NCBI RefSeq assembly: GCF_020554845.1
Contig: NZ_JAJCIA010000021.1
Coordinates: 15,922-79,921, forward strand
From: Blautia faecis
GTDB taxonomy: Bacteria; Bacillota; Clostridia; Lachnospirales; Lachnospiraceae
Direction: 5' to 3'
DNA: 64,000 nucleotides
The position numbers were made by a program, and so were the translations under genes. Under the pieces are notes generated by a model. It had not been told where the DNA came from. It saw only the letters and a program-made list of their open reading frames with translations, and made no database searches. This document shows, piece by piece, positions 46,910 through 57,308 of this stretch (the first letter of the stretch is position 1; each line of letters starts with the position of its first letter).

Positions 46910-47854
46910 TTAAATCAATCCTAAACTCTTGCAAATGAACAGCCAGATAGTGAGAGTAAAAGCACTGAATAATGTAGTGAGCATAATGACACTGGAGGAA
47001 AAAGACCCTTCGTGCCCCATGTTTTTTGCCATAATATAACAGCTTACTGTGGTAGCAGAACCAAGCATGATCAGAATGGCAACCAGCTTATCATGGGTAA
47101 ATCCAAGTCTGACAGCAACTGGAAGAAAAATGGTGCAAAAGCCGATCAGCTTCATAAAAGTGCAGGCGATAGTTGCTTTTAATCTGGAAAAAGCTTTTCC
47201 AAAATGAAGGGCACCACCCATGGCCATCAGTCCAAGAGGTGTGGCTGTTTTTCCGAGGTTATTGACAGTACTGGAAAGGATCGTTGGAAGAGGCAGACGA
47301 AGGACAGACCAGATAAGACCTGCCAGGATTCCAAGAATAATAGGGTTGCTGGCAATTCCTTTTAAGGTTTTTAGGAGCATCTGTTTGTTCATTCCCTGAT
47401 TGTCAGGCTTCATAAAAGAGAGAACCATAACTGCCATTACATTATAGAGCGGAACGCTTGCTATGATCATAAGAGGTGCCATACCGGCATCTCCATAAAG
47501 GTTCTGGATGATAGCAATGCCGAGGATTGCCGCGCTGCTGCGGTAAGAGGCCTGGACAAATTCTCCCTGTATGTCCCTTGGATTCAGCAGGAAGGAAAGA
47601 CCGATAGAAATGGCAATGCTGCAAAACGTAGCGCCAAAACAAAAGAGAACAAACTTTGTATCCCAAACTTTAATAAAATCTGATTCAGCCACATTCATAA
47701 ACAAAAGTGCGGGTAAGGCTGCCTTGAATACAAATTTGTTCATCTGTGCAACAAAGGAATCATCATAAAGATTAATTTTTCGAAGAAAATAACCCAGCAT
47801 AAGGGTCAAAAAAATAGGAATGGTTGCATTGAGGCAAAAAATCAGATTATCCAT
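46910..47854 (-). CDS. AEC family transporter
   Basis: A 314-residue membrane protein with ten predicted helices, of the auxin efflux carrier family, which in bacteria includes malate and other organic-acid permeases. Typical features: ATIPIFLTLMLGYFLRKINL at the start, then a repeat near NPIILGILAGLIWSVLRLPL. Start at 47854 has an AAGGTG site. It faces the M20 gene with only nine bases between stops and no clear terminator. Confidence 0.9.
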   Translation of the reverse strand: MDNLIFCLNATIPIFLTLMLGYFLRKINLYDDSFVAQMNKFVFKAALPALLFMNVAESDFIKVWDTKFVLFCFGATFCSIAISIGLSFLLNPRDIQGEFVQASYRSSAAILGIAIIQNLYGDAGMAPLMIIASVPLYNVMAVMVLSFMKPDNQGMNKQMLLKTLKGIASNPIILGILAGLIWSVLRLPLPTILSSTVNNLGKTATPLGLMAMGGALHFGKAFSRLKATIACTFMKLIGFCTIFLPVAVRLGFTHDKLVAILIMLGSATTVSCYIMAKNMGHEGSFSSSVIMLTTLFSAFTLTIWLFICKSLGLI

Positions 47855-47885
47855 AAAAAATTCACCTTTCTAAGTTTGTCGACAT

Positions 47886-47912
47886 GTTGCTGTTCATTCT
47901 GTTCACAGTAAC
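47886..47912. repeat. Dispersed palindromic repeat copy
   Basis: GTTGCTGTTCATTCTGTTCA then CAGTAAC. It lies between the divergent AEC transporter and phosphatase genes and matches the hairpins at 7522 and 21377. Confidence 0.55.
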
Positions 47913-48011
47913 CCCGACATATCTTTTTTGATTATAAACTTTTTCCAATAATTGTCAAATTTTGTTTTCTGTGGTATCGTAAGAATGAAAGGCAACGAAT
48001 GGAGGAGAAAT

Positions 48012-49091
48012 ATGAGATACGGTAAGATTCGCGTAGAAGATGGAAATCTGATCTTTTTCAGACATATGATACAGAATAATCTTCCTTGCAGAGATATTGT
48101 CTGGGCGTATATCCATCGGGAAGGCGAAAACGCAGAAGAAGCAGTGAAGCAGATGATCTCTAATTATCTGGTGATCATTACCAGGAGAAAGAAGCGATAT
48201 CAGTTTGAGATGACGGAGCATGAGGCACAGGACTGCCTGCGGATTCTGAAACTTTTCAATCCGGAAATGGCTACCGGATTTCCTAAGGGCGGACGGATTC
48301 CGCTGCAGAGTCTTTCCAATACAAGAGATCTTGGGGCAATCGCCACAAAGGATGGGCGTCATATCCTTCCCAGAAAGCTTATTCGAAGCGGAAATCTTTA
48401 TCATGCTTCCATGGCTGATCAGCATGTTTTGCAGGAGGACTGCAAGCTGAAGACCGTGATTGATCTCAGAGACCAGCTGGAACGAAATGAAAGACCAGAC
48501 ATTGTAGTAAAGGGTGTGGAATATTATCACATCCCCATGATCGATGAAGAGACTATTAGTGATTCTCCGAAAAGTGTTTTGGGAATACTGCAGACAAATG
48601 ATATGTTGAAAAAGGTTCTGGAGTATGATGGCGATATAGAGAGTCTGATCGAGCAGCAGTATGAGAATTTTGTAAAGGATCAGTATTCAGTGAAACAATG
48701 TGCCAGATTTATGGATGTACTGCTGCATCACGAAAATGGTGCTGCTCTCTGGCACTGCAGCTTCGGAAAAGACAGAGTGGGGGTAGTGACAGCCCTTCTT
48801 CTTTGTGCTCTTGGAGTTCACAGAGATGTGATCCGGGAGGATTTTATACGTTCCAATGTGTGCCTGGCAGGAGAACTGGATTATATGCTACGTTACCTTG
48901 AGGCAAACAGACTGGACAGTATTGCAAATGTAAATAAAGTATCAGCGCTTTTCAGGGTAAAAGAAGAATATCTGGACAGAATGTTTCGGACGATTTATGC
49001 GGAATATGGAAATGTGGAGCGCTTTTTGAGAAGAGGACTTTACCTGAACCAAAAGACAGTGACAGACCTGCAGAGTAAATATCTGATATAA
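48012..49091 (+). CDS. Tyrosine/serine protein phosphatase (DSP type)
   Basis: A 359-residue phosphatase. Residues about 1-85 are an N-terminal domain without a known match (IRVEDGNLIFFRHMIQNNLP). Residues about 90-359 form a bacterial Y-phosphatase: substrate-binding SLSNTRDLGA, VIDLRDQLERNERPD and the catalytic loop HCSFGKDRVGV, with cysteine nucleophile and arginine of the CX5R motif. Start at 48012 follows GGAGGAG. The N-terminal extension is unusual and might bind a ligand or partner. Stands alone. Confidence 0.88.
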   Translation: MRYGKIRVEDGNLIFFRHMIQNNLPCRDIVWAYIHREGENAEEAVKQMISNYLVIITRRKKRYQFEMTEHEAQDCLRILKLFNPEMATGFPKGGRIPLQSLSNTRDLGAIATKDGRHILPRKLIRSGNLYHASMADQHVLQEDCKLKTVIDLRDQLERNERPDIVVKGVEYYHIPMIDEETISDSPKSVLGILQTNDMLKKVLEYDGDIESLIEQQYENFVKDQYSVKQCARFMDVLLHHENGAALWHCSFGKDRVGVVTALLLCALGVHRDVIREDFIRSNVCLAGELDYMLRYLEANRLDSIANVNKVSALFRVKEEYLDRMFRTIYAEYGNVERFLRRGLYLNQKTVTDLQSKYLI

Positions 49092-49215
49092 AATATTTAC
49101 GTAAAATATAGATACTTCATGCTGTGTAAATATGTTAATAGTGGAATGCAAGTGTGTTATATGAATAAAAGTGCTTTAATGCTATAAAACATTAAAACTT
49201 TTTTGAAGTGTAGCA

Positions 49216-49243
49216 TTGACAAAATAAATTATGTTGTTATAAT
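49216..49243 (+). promoter_or_regulatory. Promoter of ilvN
   Basis: TTGACA (49216-49221), 16 bases, TATAAT (49238-49243). The leader is only ~35 bases and has no T-box core. Confidence 0.85.
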
Positions 49244-49285
49244 GATAACCATATCAATCTGAAGCACGAAAGCAGGATTATATTT

Positions 49286-49783
49286 ATGCAAAATAAGATT
49301 TTATCTTTACTAGTTGACAACACGTCAGGTGTACTCAGCCGGATCGCCGGAATGTTCAGCCGTCGTGGTTATAATATTGACAGTATCACTGCCGGAGTTA
49401 CAGCGGATGTGAATTATACCCGTATTACAGTAGTGTGCAGCGGAGATGACGCAATTCTTGATCAGATTGTGAAACAGCTTGCGAAGCTTGTTGATGTAAG
49501 GGATATCAAAGTCCTGGATCCATCTGACAGCGTAGTTCGTGAGACTGTTCTTGTGAAGGTTGCAGCCGCACCGGAGCAGAGACAGGGAATTGTTTCCATT
49601 GCGGATATTTTCCGTGCCAAGGTTGTAGATGTGAGCAAGGATTCTCTCATTGTAGAGATGACAGGCAGCAAGACCAAGCTGGAGGCATTTATTAATCTTA
49701 TGGGAGATTACGAGATTCTGGAACTGGCACGTGCCGGTGTTATGGGGCTTGAGAGAGGCTCTCATGGGGTGAAATTTTTGTAA
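49286..49783 (+). CDS. ilvN: Acetolactate synthase small (regulatory) subunit
   Basis: A 165-residue regulatory subunit that gives valine feedback to acetolactate synthase. The N-terminal ACT domain begins LSLLVDNTSGVLSRIAGMFS with RRGYNIDSITAG, and the C-terminal domain ends ILELARAGVMGLERGSHGVK. Start at 49286. The large subunit ilvB is not adjacent, so it must lie elsewhere. ilvC follows 191 bases later; that spacer holds a small hairpin CCGCCACAGGCGG and an AT-rich tract but no clear terminator. Confidence 0.95.
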   Translation: MQNKILSLLVDNTSGVLSRIAGMFSRRGYNIDSITAGVTADVNYTRITVVCSGDDAILDQIVKQLAKLVDVRDIKVLDPSDSVVRETVLVKVAAAPEQRQGIVSIADIFRAKVVDVSKDSLIVEMTGSKTKLEAFINLMGDYEILELARAGVMGLERGSHGVKFL

Positions 49784-49962
49784 TTGCGGAAGCGCTGATC
49801 AGGCAGATGCCGCAGGAGGCAATCCGCCACAGGCGGAGAATTCTGAAGGCAGGATTATTTATTTGGTTTGCTAAGGGGCGTATTTCTGGAATGAATAATC
49901 ATACACAGAATATGCATATATATTCCCTTAACGATATATATTTTTAAGTTTTAACACAGTAG

Positions 49963-50994
<1,032 letters not shown>

Positions 50995-51000
50995 GCAAAA

Positions 51001-51054
51001 AAAATCCGGGGAAACCCGGATTTTTTTTGCGCTACTTCGGTGTAGCGAAGCGGA
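51001..51054. terminator. Terminator and hairpin after ilvC, copy 1
   Basis: AAAATCCGGG...CCCGGATTTTTTTT hairpin, then a second hairpin GCGCTACTTCGG/TGTAGCG. The block is repeated almost exactly 70 bases on. Confidence 0.85.
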
Positions 51055-51070
51055 GCCGAAGGGACCTGTA

Positions 51071-51123
51071 AAAATCCGGGGAAACCCGGATTTTTTTGCG
51101 CTACTTCGGTGTAGCGAAGCGGA
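51071..51123. terminator. Terminator and hairpin after ilvC, copy 2
   Basis: Direct repeat of 51001-51054 (53 of 54 bases, one T fewer). It lies next to the stop of the convergent LysR gene and works on both strands. Confidence 0.85.
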
Positions 51124-51129
51124 ATTTCT

Positions 51130-52005
51130 CTAGATTTCTGCCAGTTGTGTCAGAAGCTTCTGATTTTCGCTCCCTTTCTTGCATACAAATCCGATTTCCC
51201 TTGATGGGAAAGTCAGCCCCAGAGGCGCTTCCACAAGTATTTCTTTATCAAGATCATTTTGCACAAATTCTTTGATCACACAGGCAATTCCTAAGCCCAC
51301 CTGTGCAAACTGGATTAAAAGATCCATGGAACTGACTTCCAGAATGTGACCAAGCTGCATCTGGTGCTCATGAAGCATGGTATTGACGGACTGTCTGGTT
51401 ATATTCTGTTCGTCAAGAAGCATGAAAGTAGCAGTGTGCTGAAGGGGTTCTGATGGAAAAAGCTGGTGCTGATTCTCCAGGTATTGGTGTGTAGCGACAA
51501 AGGTATCCTGGATCTGCAACAGGGGCGAAAATTCGTATCCGGATAGCTTCTGCGGTCGTCCGATCAGGCCGATGTCTATTTTGTCTTCCTCAAGAAGTTT
51601 CAAGGTCTGGTAGGTAGACTGGCAGGAGATTGTAATACGGATTTGCGGATTGGCAGCAATGAAATCTTTCAGCCTGGGCATAAGTACATATTTGCATAAA
51701 GTGGTGCTGGCACCAATGCGCAGCCTGGGAATCTCTCTGGAGCGATTGTGAAGAATGGAATCTTCTCCTTCGGAAAGAAGGTCGAAGGCTCCTTTTGCTT
51801 TTTCATATAGAATCTGACCGTCAGGAGTGAGTGTTACGCCTCGGGAACTGCGCTTGAAAAGAGTGGTGTCCAGATTGCTTTCCAGCTTCTTAATGGCGCG
51901 GCTGATGGCAGGCTGGCTGATGTACAGCTCCTTAGCAGCAGTTGAGATATTGCCAGTGCGGCTGACTGTGTAAAATATATGATAAAGAGACAGATTTTCC
52001 TGCAT
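51130..52005 (-). CDS. LysR family regulator, divergent from leuCD
   Basis: A 291-residue transcription regulator. Residues 1-60 are the winged helix (YHIFYTVSRTGNISTAAKEL, ISQPAISRAIKKLESNL). Residues about 90-290 are the periplasmic-binding-like effector domain. Start at 52005 follows AGGAGG by five bases; the longer start is not supported. It is transcribed away from leuC, so it probably controls leucine synthesis and its own gene in response to a pathway intermediate. No effector can be read from sequence. Confidence 0.92.
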   Translation of the reverse strand: MQENLSLYHIFYTVSRTGNISTAAKELYISQPAISRAIKKLESNLDTTLFKRSSRGVTLTPDGQILYEKAKGAFDLLSEGEDSILHNRSREIPRLRIGASTTLCKYVLMPRLKDFIAANPQIRITISCQSTYQTLKLLEEDKIDIGLIGRPQKLSGYEFSPLLQIQDTFVATHQYLENQHQLFPSEPLQHTATFMLLDEQNITRQSVNTMLHEHQMQLGHILEVSSMDLLIQFAQVGLGIACVIKEFVQNDLDKEILVEAPLGLTFPSREIGFVCKKGSENQKLLTQLAEI

Positions 52006-52117
52006 AAATTCCTCCTGAATATATAACAATATTGCTTACCCTTGTCCATGACAACATATCTTACAATGTACAAAAATCACGCATTCGAATGATTTTTCGC
52101 CAAGTTTCTCAGGTTTT

Positions 52118-52170
52118 TGTGAACTACGCTCAAAATAATACCTTACAGAATAGCACCAGTAAACAGTGAT
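52118..52170. repeat. Dispersed palindromic repeat copy
   Basis: TGTGAACTACGCTC...ACCAGTAAACAGTGAT, related over ~50 bases to 21491-21544. It lies in the LysR-leuC spacer. The following AT-rich part (AATTATAATAACTATGATTA near 52186) could hold the LysR site and the leuC promoter. Confidence 0.5.
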
Positions 52171-52271
52171 ATATAACTACAAATTATAATAACTATGATT
52201 AATATGTATTTTTATTATAACAGAAAGTGTGCTAAAATATCAACATACAATGAATCAGGAGGAATACTAAA

Positions 52272-53540
52272 ATGGGAATGACAATGACTCAGAAGATCCT
52301 GGCAGCGCATGCAGGTCTGGATCATGTAGAAGCAGGACAGCTTATAGAGGCACAGCTTGACCTTGTTCTTGGAAACGATATCACTTCTCCGGTAGCTATC
52401 CATGAGATGGATAAGATGACAGTAGATACCGTATTTGACAAAGATAAAATTGCACTGGTAATGGATCACTTTATTCCGAATAAGGATATTAAGTCTGCTG
52501 AGCACTGTAAATGTGTTCGTGAATTTGCCTGTCGCCACGATATCACCAATTATTTTGATGTAGGACAGATGGGAATTGAGCATGCGCTCCTTCCGGAAAA
52601 GGGTCTTACAGTTGCAGGCGATGTGATTATCGGAGCTGATTCACACACCTGTACATATGGAGCTCTTGGAGCTTTTTCCACTGGTGTCGGAAGTACTGAT
52701 ATGGCAGCTGGCATGGCTACAGGAAAAGCATGGTTTAAGGTACCGTCTGCCATTAAATTTAACATCGTTGGCAAACCGAAAAAATGGGTAAGCGGTAAGG
52801 ATGTGATCTTACATATCATTGGAATGATCGGCGTGGACGGAGCTCTTTATAAATCTATGGAGTTCGTGGGAGAGGGAATTAAAAACCTGTCTATGGACGA
52901 CCGTTTTACTATTGCTAATATGGCAATTGAGGCTGGCGGAAAGAATGGAATTTTCCCGGTTGATGATCTTGCAATCGAATATATGAAAGAGCATTCCAAG
53001 CGCCCGTATACAGCATACGAGGCTGATGAGGATGCTGTTTATGAAGCTGAGTACACAATTGATCTTAGCACATTGGAACCAACCGTTGCGTTCCCTCATT
53101 TACCAGAGAACACTAAGACCATTTCTGAGATTGGAGAGCCGGTTGTTGTAGACCAGTCTGTAATCGGATCCTGTACGAATGGCCGTATTGACGACCTTCG
53201 TGTTGCAGCTCAGATTCTGAAGGGACGCAAGGTTAAGAAAGGGCTTCGCTGTATTGTGATTCCTGCGACTCAGGCAATTTATCTGCAGGCAATGGAAGAG
53301 GGGCTTCTTAAGATTTTCATTGAGGCTGGAGCAGTTGTAAGTACACCTACCTGTGGACCGTGCCTTGGTGGATACATGGGTATTCTGGCCGCTGGTGAGC
53401 GCTGCATTTCTACTACTAACCGCAACTTTGTAGGACGTATGGGACATGTGGAGTCTGAAGTTTACCTGGCAAGCCCGGCAGTAGCTGCAGCAAGTGCAGT
53501 AACCGGTTATATTTGTGCACCGGAAGAATTAGGATTATAA
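52272..53540 (+). CDS. leuC: 3-isopropylmalate dehydratase large subunit
   Basis: A 422-residue aconitase-family subunit that isomerises 2- to 3-isopropylmalate in leucine synthesis. Fe-S cysteines are in [11 protein letters not shown] and [13 protein letters not shown]. The motif [20 protein letters not shown] is also typical. Length is that of the LeuC/HacA type 2 group. Start follows AGGAGG. Paired with leuD 15 bases later. Confidence 0.95.
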   Translation: MGMTMTQKILAAHAGLDHVEAGQLIEAQLDLVLGNDITSPVAIHEMDKMTVDTVFDKDKIALVMDHFIPNKDIKSAEHCKCVREFACRHDITNYFDVGQMGIEHALLPEKGLTVAGDVIIGADSHTCTYGALGAFSTGVGSTDMAAGMATGKAWFKVPSAIKFNIVGKPKKWVSGKDVILHIIGMIGVDGALYKSMEFVGEGIKNLSMDDRFTIANMAIEAGGKNGIFPVDDLAIEYMKEHSKRPYTAYEADEDAVYEAEYTIDLSTLEPTVAFPHLPENTKTISEIGEPVVVDQSVIGSCTNGRIDDLRVAAQILKGRKVKKGLRCIVIPATQAIYLQAMEEGLLKIFIEAGAVVSTPTCGPCLGGYMGILAAGERCISTTNRNFVGRMGHVESEVYLASPAVAAASAVTGYICAPEELGL

Positions 53541-53555
53541 GGAGGAGTACTTATC

Positions 53556-54044
53556 ATGCAGGCAAAAGGCAGAGCTTTTAAATATGGAGATAATGTTGAT
53601 ACAGATGTTATTATTCCGGCACGTTATCTGAATTCTTCAGACCCGGCAGAACTGGCAACTCATTGCATGGAGGATATTGATAATACTTTTGTAAAAAGAG
53701 TACAGAAGGGTGATATTATTGTAGCAACTAAGAATTTTGGCTGCGGTTCTTCCCGTGAACATGCGCCGATCGCTATTAAGGCAGCTGGTGTCAGCTGTGT
53801 TATCGCAGAGACATTTGCCAGAATTTTTTACAGAAATGCAATCAACATTGGACTTCCGATCATTGAGTGCCCGGAAGCAAGCAAGGGCATTGATGAGGGG
53901 GATGAGGTAGAGGTGGATTTTGATTCTGGCATGATCTACAATCGCACCAAAGGAACTGAATTTAAAGGGCAGGCTTTCCCGGAATTTATGCAGAAGATCA
54001 TTAAGGCGGAAGGACTTGTTAATTATATTAATGCACAGCATTAA
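53556..54044 (+). CDS. leuD: 3-isopropylmalate dehydratase small subunit
   Basis: A 162-residue swivel domain that completes the active site with LeuC. Motifs [20 protein letters not shown] and [18 protein letters not shown] are diagnostic. Start follows GGAGGAG. leuA and leuB are not in this window. A hairpin terminator follows. Confidence 0.95.
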   Translation: MQAKGRAFKYGDNVDTDVIIPARYLNSSDPAELATHCMEDIDNTFVKRVQKGDIIVATKNFGCGSSREHAPIAIKAAGVSCVIAETFARIFYRNAINIGLPIIECPEASKGIDEGDEVEVDFDSGMIYNRTKGTEFKGQAFPEFMQKIIKAEGLVNYINAQH

Positions 54045-54127
54045 TATAATTGTTAACAGGCAAAGTAAAATATCCTGTTAAAGGGCAAAACTCCCAATCA
54101 ATAGAAATTTGTCCAAGCATAAAAACT

Positions 54128-54167
54128 GACCTTGATGGACTGGGAAAACCAGCTGTCAAGGTCTTTT
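54128..54167 (+). terminator. Terminator of leuCD
   Basis: GACCTTGA...TCAAGGTC with an inner CTGG/CCAG stem, then TTTT. Confidence 0.85.
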
Positions 54168-54270
54168 GGTATATGGGCGAAAACCTTGATTTCTGTGATT
54201 TTTCTCAATAAAATTGCAGTTTTACCTACGTTCAAGGTTCTTTCATAATTGGATAGGGGCGTTATACATG

Positions 54271-54299
54271 GGTTACCCGTCTGCTCCGTTCACAGTAAC
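54271..54299. repeat. Dispersed palindromic repeat copy
   Basis: GGTTACCCGTCTGCTCCGTT then CACAGTAAC, a diverged copy, about 80 bases before the tRNA gene. Confidence 0.5.
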
Positions 54300-54378
54300 A
54301 CTTACAGACGATTTTAATTTGTTTTTTGAAAAAACTGTTGATTTTTATTATAACATTTGATACAATATCAACTGTTCG

Positions 54379-54452
54379 CGGGGTATGGCGTAGCTTGGTA
54401 GCGCGCACGGCTGGGGGCCGTGAGGTCGCAGGTTCAAATCCTGTTGCCCCGA
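54379..54452 (+). tRNA. tRNA-Pro (anticodon GGG)
   Basis: Cloverleaf of 74 bases. Acceptor arms CGGGGTA and TGCCCCG (one G-U), D arm GGCGTAGCTTGGTAGCGC, anticodon stem CACGG/CCGTG with loop CTGGGGG (anticodon GGG), T arm GCAGG-TTCAAAT-CCTGT, discriminator A. CCA is not encoded. Everything downstream in the window is AT-richer accessory DNA, so the tRNA is a likely integration point. Confidence 0.93.
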
Positions 54453-54458
54453 TTAATG

Positions 54459-54478
54459 CAGTAAAATCAAGGGTTTGC
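54459..54478. repeat. 20-bp repeat beside the tRNA, copy 1
   Basis: CAGTAAAATCAAGGGTTTGC; the same sequence with one change is at 60188-60207. AAGGGTTTGCGGACT within and just after it also recurs inverted at 60118-60132 (AGTCCGTAAACCCTT). Confidence 0.55.
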
Positions 54479-54631
54479 GGACTTTCTGTTTTAATGAAAA
54501 ATAGAAAGGTAATCAAAAAGGCAATCAAAAGTAAAAAAGGTAATCATTTCTTATAAGTGACAAAATATATTTATAGGAGGATGAGCCTGCAAATGTGGTA
54601 AATTTAATAAGATTTCACAGAAAATTCACAA

Positions 54632-54813
54632 AATCACAGAGATTTTATCTGTGGTTATTTTTTTGTTTAAAATTAAATATGAATACCTGAATAAGTCCAT
54701 GAGTTTTTGATGTGTTACTCGTGGGCTTATTTTAGTGTTCATTTTTTGAGCACAAATATGTGTCATCCTCTTTTATTAGCCTATGCACAGTAAATAACGC
54801 TGTGTATGGGCTA
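54632..54813 (+). other. Array of three stem-loops in a gene-free stretch
   Basis: AATCACAGAGAT/ATCTGTGGTT with a T-run (54632-54664), AATAAGTCCATGAG/CTCGTGGGCTTATT (54690-54733), and TAGCCTATGCACAG/CTGTGTATGGGCTA (54777-54813, wobble pairs only). The first two look like terminators. No gene is seen between the tRNA and 54966. Confidence 0.6.
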
Positions 54814-54965
54814 AATTTCGTTTATTTCATTTCAGACAACAATTTCCCCACTAATAGAATTAAAATCGAAATTTGAGCCGTATAATGCGTTTTAAAGCAT
54901 TGCTATAGAGCGAAATATAAAATCGTGATTTTATGGGACAATTTCAGAAAGGAATCAGACCAGAT

Positions 54966-55151
54966 ATGGATAAAAATGTAATACACCGTGGCGAAATCGT
55001 ATCAGACTCCGGTAAGCTGTATTCTGTGATTGGTGTACTGGGAACAGTGATGTACATTCAAGAGACAGATGCAGGAAATAAAAAGGTGGACTATCAGCTG
55101 AAAGAGATAGAGCCACTGTTTAGAAAAATTGAATATGTGAAAAAGGCTTAG
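54966..55151 (+). CDS. Small protein of unknown function
   Basis: 61 residues from ATG 54966 (AAAGGA about twelve bases upstream); a start at 54933 would add eleven. Sequence pattern VIHRGEIVSDSGKLYSVIGV suggests a small beta-barrel. No family recognised. It is the first gene of the accessory region. Confidence 0.5.
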   Translation: MDKNVIHRGEIVSDSGKLYSVIGVLGTVMYIQETDAGNKKVDYQLKEIEPLFRKIEYVKKA

Positions 55152-55304
55152 AGGGGTCTTTATTTTGGAGATACCTTACAAAGGGTGTCGAGGAAATAGA
55201 CTTCCTTGTAATGCAAGAAATCGCAAGCCCTTAATTGGGGTATGTGTTTTTATATTATGTATCAGTGCCACCTGGCAGCACTCATAAATAAAGTCAGGGC
55301 AGAA

Positions 55305-55333
55305 GGGCAGTCAAGATATGACTGTCTTTTTTG
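55305..55333 (+). terminator. Terminator before the HNH-like gene
   Basis: GGCAGTCA/TGACTGTC hairpin then TTTTTT, 20 bases upstream of the next start. Confidence 0.75.
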
Positions 55334-55353
55334 CTTAGAACGAAAGGAGACTT

Positions 55354-56709
55354 ATGTTAGATGATAAGAAAATTACAAAACAAAATATTGAAGACAAGAG
55401 CGTTCAGGAGGTCATGGCAGAAGCTACAAAGGTCTGCTGCCGATGTGGGGAAGAATTACCTCTAAGCAGATTCCGTATGGAGATCAGACCAAATGGTAAG
55501 AAAGCATACAGATCAAAGTGTAAGTATTGTACTTGGTTGGATCGCAGGGAGAAGAAATTACAGAAGAAAACAGTAACAGATACCTTTGATCCCAATATGG
55601 TTATATTACAGAAACGGCAGTATAAGCAGATTAAGCCTGAAAGAATTCTTGATTTATCTCAGACTGGGCTTGATATTGAATTACTGGGCGAGGATGAAAT
55701 ATTTGTAAAATTACTGAATTGTAAGGACACCTGGCTTTCCTACTATGGAAGAATGATACGAAAAAGTAAAGGTAAGTATAATTTGCTTAATGGTATCACG
55801 TATAAAAGAAGTAAAGATGGTGGTTTGGTATATTCTTTCAGCAAGAACATATTCAAAGACGGTAAATGGCAATTTCAACAAGTATTTATAGGTGCAGAAC
55901 GTCTGATTGTTGATACTTTTATAGAAAATCCTGATTGCGTGAACAATACTTATATTTGGCATAGGGGCAATGATAAGTCAAATCTTTATTATAAAAACCT
56001 TTATCCACTTACCAGAGAGCAGAATGCACAGGTACGAGATCATTATAAAAGAACAGGTGATGATTCGGAAGAGTATATTGTACAGGTAATGAACGATATT
56101 CGATATAAAAATAAGGAATGGTCTGCTAAAAGGTATAAGCCGACTGTATGTGGAGTTGGTTACTGGGGCTGTGAAGATGTGGACACGGATTCTACAGCAT
56201 ATAATAAATGGCATGGTATGTTACACCGTTGCTATAGCACTAAAGTACATGAAAAATATCCTGAATATATAGGATGCATAGTTTCAGAAGAGTGGAAAAA
56301 CTTCAGTAATTTTAGGTACTGGTATGAGAAGAATAATTATGGAGGCAGTAATCTGAATCTTGATAAGGATATTCTTTATAAAGGTAATAAGATATACAGT
56401 CCTGATACTTGTTGCTTGGTTCCAGGATTTATCAATACACTGTTTACGAATAGAAAAGCGAACAGAGGTGAACTTCCTTTAGGCGTATATAAGGAAGAAA
56501 AGAATGGAAGGACTTGTTATCGGGCATGTATGGCGGTAAGTAGCAAGAACATTAAACTTGGTACTTTCAAAACACCGGAAGAAGCATTCCAGAAGTATAA
56601 AGAGTATAAGGAACAATACATCAAGGACACTGCGAAGAGATACAAGGATAAGATTCCATACAGTGTGTATGAAGCTATGATGAACTGGAAAGTTGAGATA
56701 ACAGATTGA
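55354..56709 (+). CDS. Phage-type protein with N-terminal zinc finger and C-terminal AP2-like domain
   Basis: 451 residues. Residues about 28-65 carry CCRCGEELPLSRF and SKCKYC, a four-cysteine zinc finger. The middle (about 265-380) reads YNKWHGMLHRCYSTKVHEKY, then VSEEWKNFSNFRYWYEKN and LDKDILYKGNKIYSPDTCCL, the pattern of phage proteins annotated as HNH or homing endonucleases. Residues about 385-430 (LPLGVYKEEKNGRTCYRACM; KLGTFKTPEEAFQKYKEYKE) resemble an AP2 DNA-binding domain. No complete HNH metal site is evident, so nuclease activity is uncertain. Start follows AAAGGAG. It probably came with a phage or mobile element. Confidence 0.7.
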   Translation: MLDDKKITKQNIEDKSVQEVMAEATKVCCRCGEELPLSRFRMEIRPNGKKAYRSKCKYCTWLDRREKKLQKKTVTDTFDPNMVILQKRQYKQIKPERILDLSQTGLDIELLGEDEIFVKLLNCKDTWLSYYGRMIRKSKGKYNLLNGITYKRSKDGGLVYSFSKNIFKDGKWQFQQVFIGAERLIVDTFIENPDCVNNTYIWHRGNDKSNLYYKNLYPLTREQNAQVRDHYKRTGDDSEEYIVQVMNDIRYKNKEWSAKRYKPTVCGVGYWGCEDVDTDSTAYNKWHGMLHRCYSTKVHEKYPEYIGCIVSEEWKNFSNFRYWYEKNNYGGSNLNLDKDILYKGNKIYSPDTCCLVPGFINTLFTNRKANRGELPLGVYKEEKNGRTCYRACMAVSSKNIKLGTFKTPEEAFQKYKEYKEQYIKDTAKRYKDKIPYSVYEAMMNWKVEITD

Positions 56710-56721
56710 GAGGGAGATATT

Positions 56722-57072
56722 GTGGAACAAAATGAAGAATTACAGGGCTGTGTATTTGCAGTACCGTCCAAGACACCATGGATCACAAGTAAGTCACTTG
56801 TACATAAGAAAAATCAACATTCTGAAGAGTATTTGCGGATGAAACGAATTTTTAGAGAAAATGACTTCTCTGTGCATACTGATCCGGAAACAGGAGAAAT
56901 TGTTTGCCAGGTGATTCCTAAAGACATGGATGCAGAGCGGAAGAAAGCCGAACGTGCAGCCCAGCTTACAGCTCTTGCGGATCTCATGGATTCCAATGGT
57001 TACACAATTGATGAGCTGAAGGAGCTTATATCCACTCCGAAGCCAACGGTAGAAGTAGCTGATGAGGAATAG
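56722..57072 (+). CDS. Hypothetical protein
   Basis: 116 residues starting with GTG at 56722, behind GAGGGAG. Charged, with a helical middle (DAERKKAERAAQLTALADLM) and an acidic end. It starts 12 bases after the AP2-like gene, so probably co-transcribed with it. No family recognised. A terminator follows. Confidence 0.6.
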   Translation: MEQNEELQGCVFAVPSKTPWITSKSLVHKKNQHSEEYLRMKRIFRENDFSVHTDPETGEIVCQVIPKDMDAERKKAERAAQLTALADLMDSNGYTIDELKELISTPKPTVEVADEE

Positions 57073-57124
57073 TAAACGTATCGTTAGAAATGTAAAAGAG
57101 TAGAACAGAAGAGTAATACACCAT

Positions 57125-57152
57125 AAAAGCCTGGGCGAGTGCCTGGGCTTTT
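57125..57152 (+). terminator. Terminator
   Basis: AAAAGCCTGGGC/GCCTGGGCTTTT hairpin with wobble pairs. Confidence 0.65.
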
Positions 57153-57308
57153 GATGCGGAAAGTTAGAACAGAATTTATAGTGGCAGAAGAGGAAAAAAT
57201 AAAGTATAATATAAGTGAAGAAAACTTGATAAAATAACAATTAAGACTAGTAAAATAGAAAATTTGGGGGTATAATATATAAATACTTACGAAGGGAGGA
57301 TTAGAATT

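Noticed and set aside
54262-54556. Open frames over the tRNA on both strands
   Set aside because: They overlap the tRNA-Pro gene and show no coding features.
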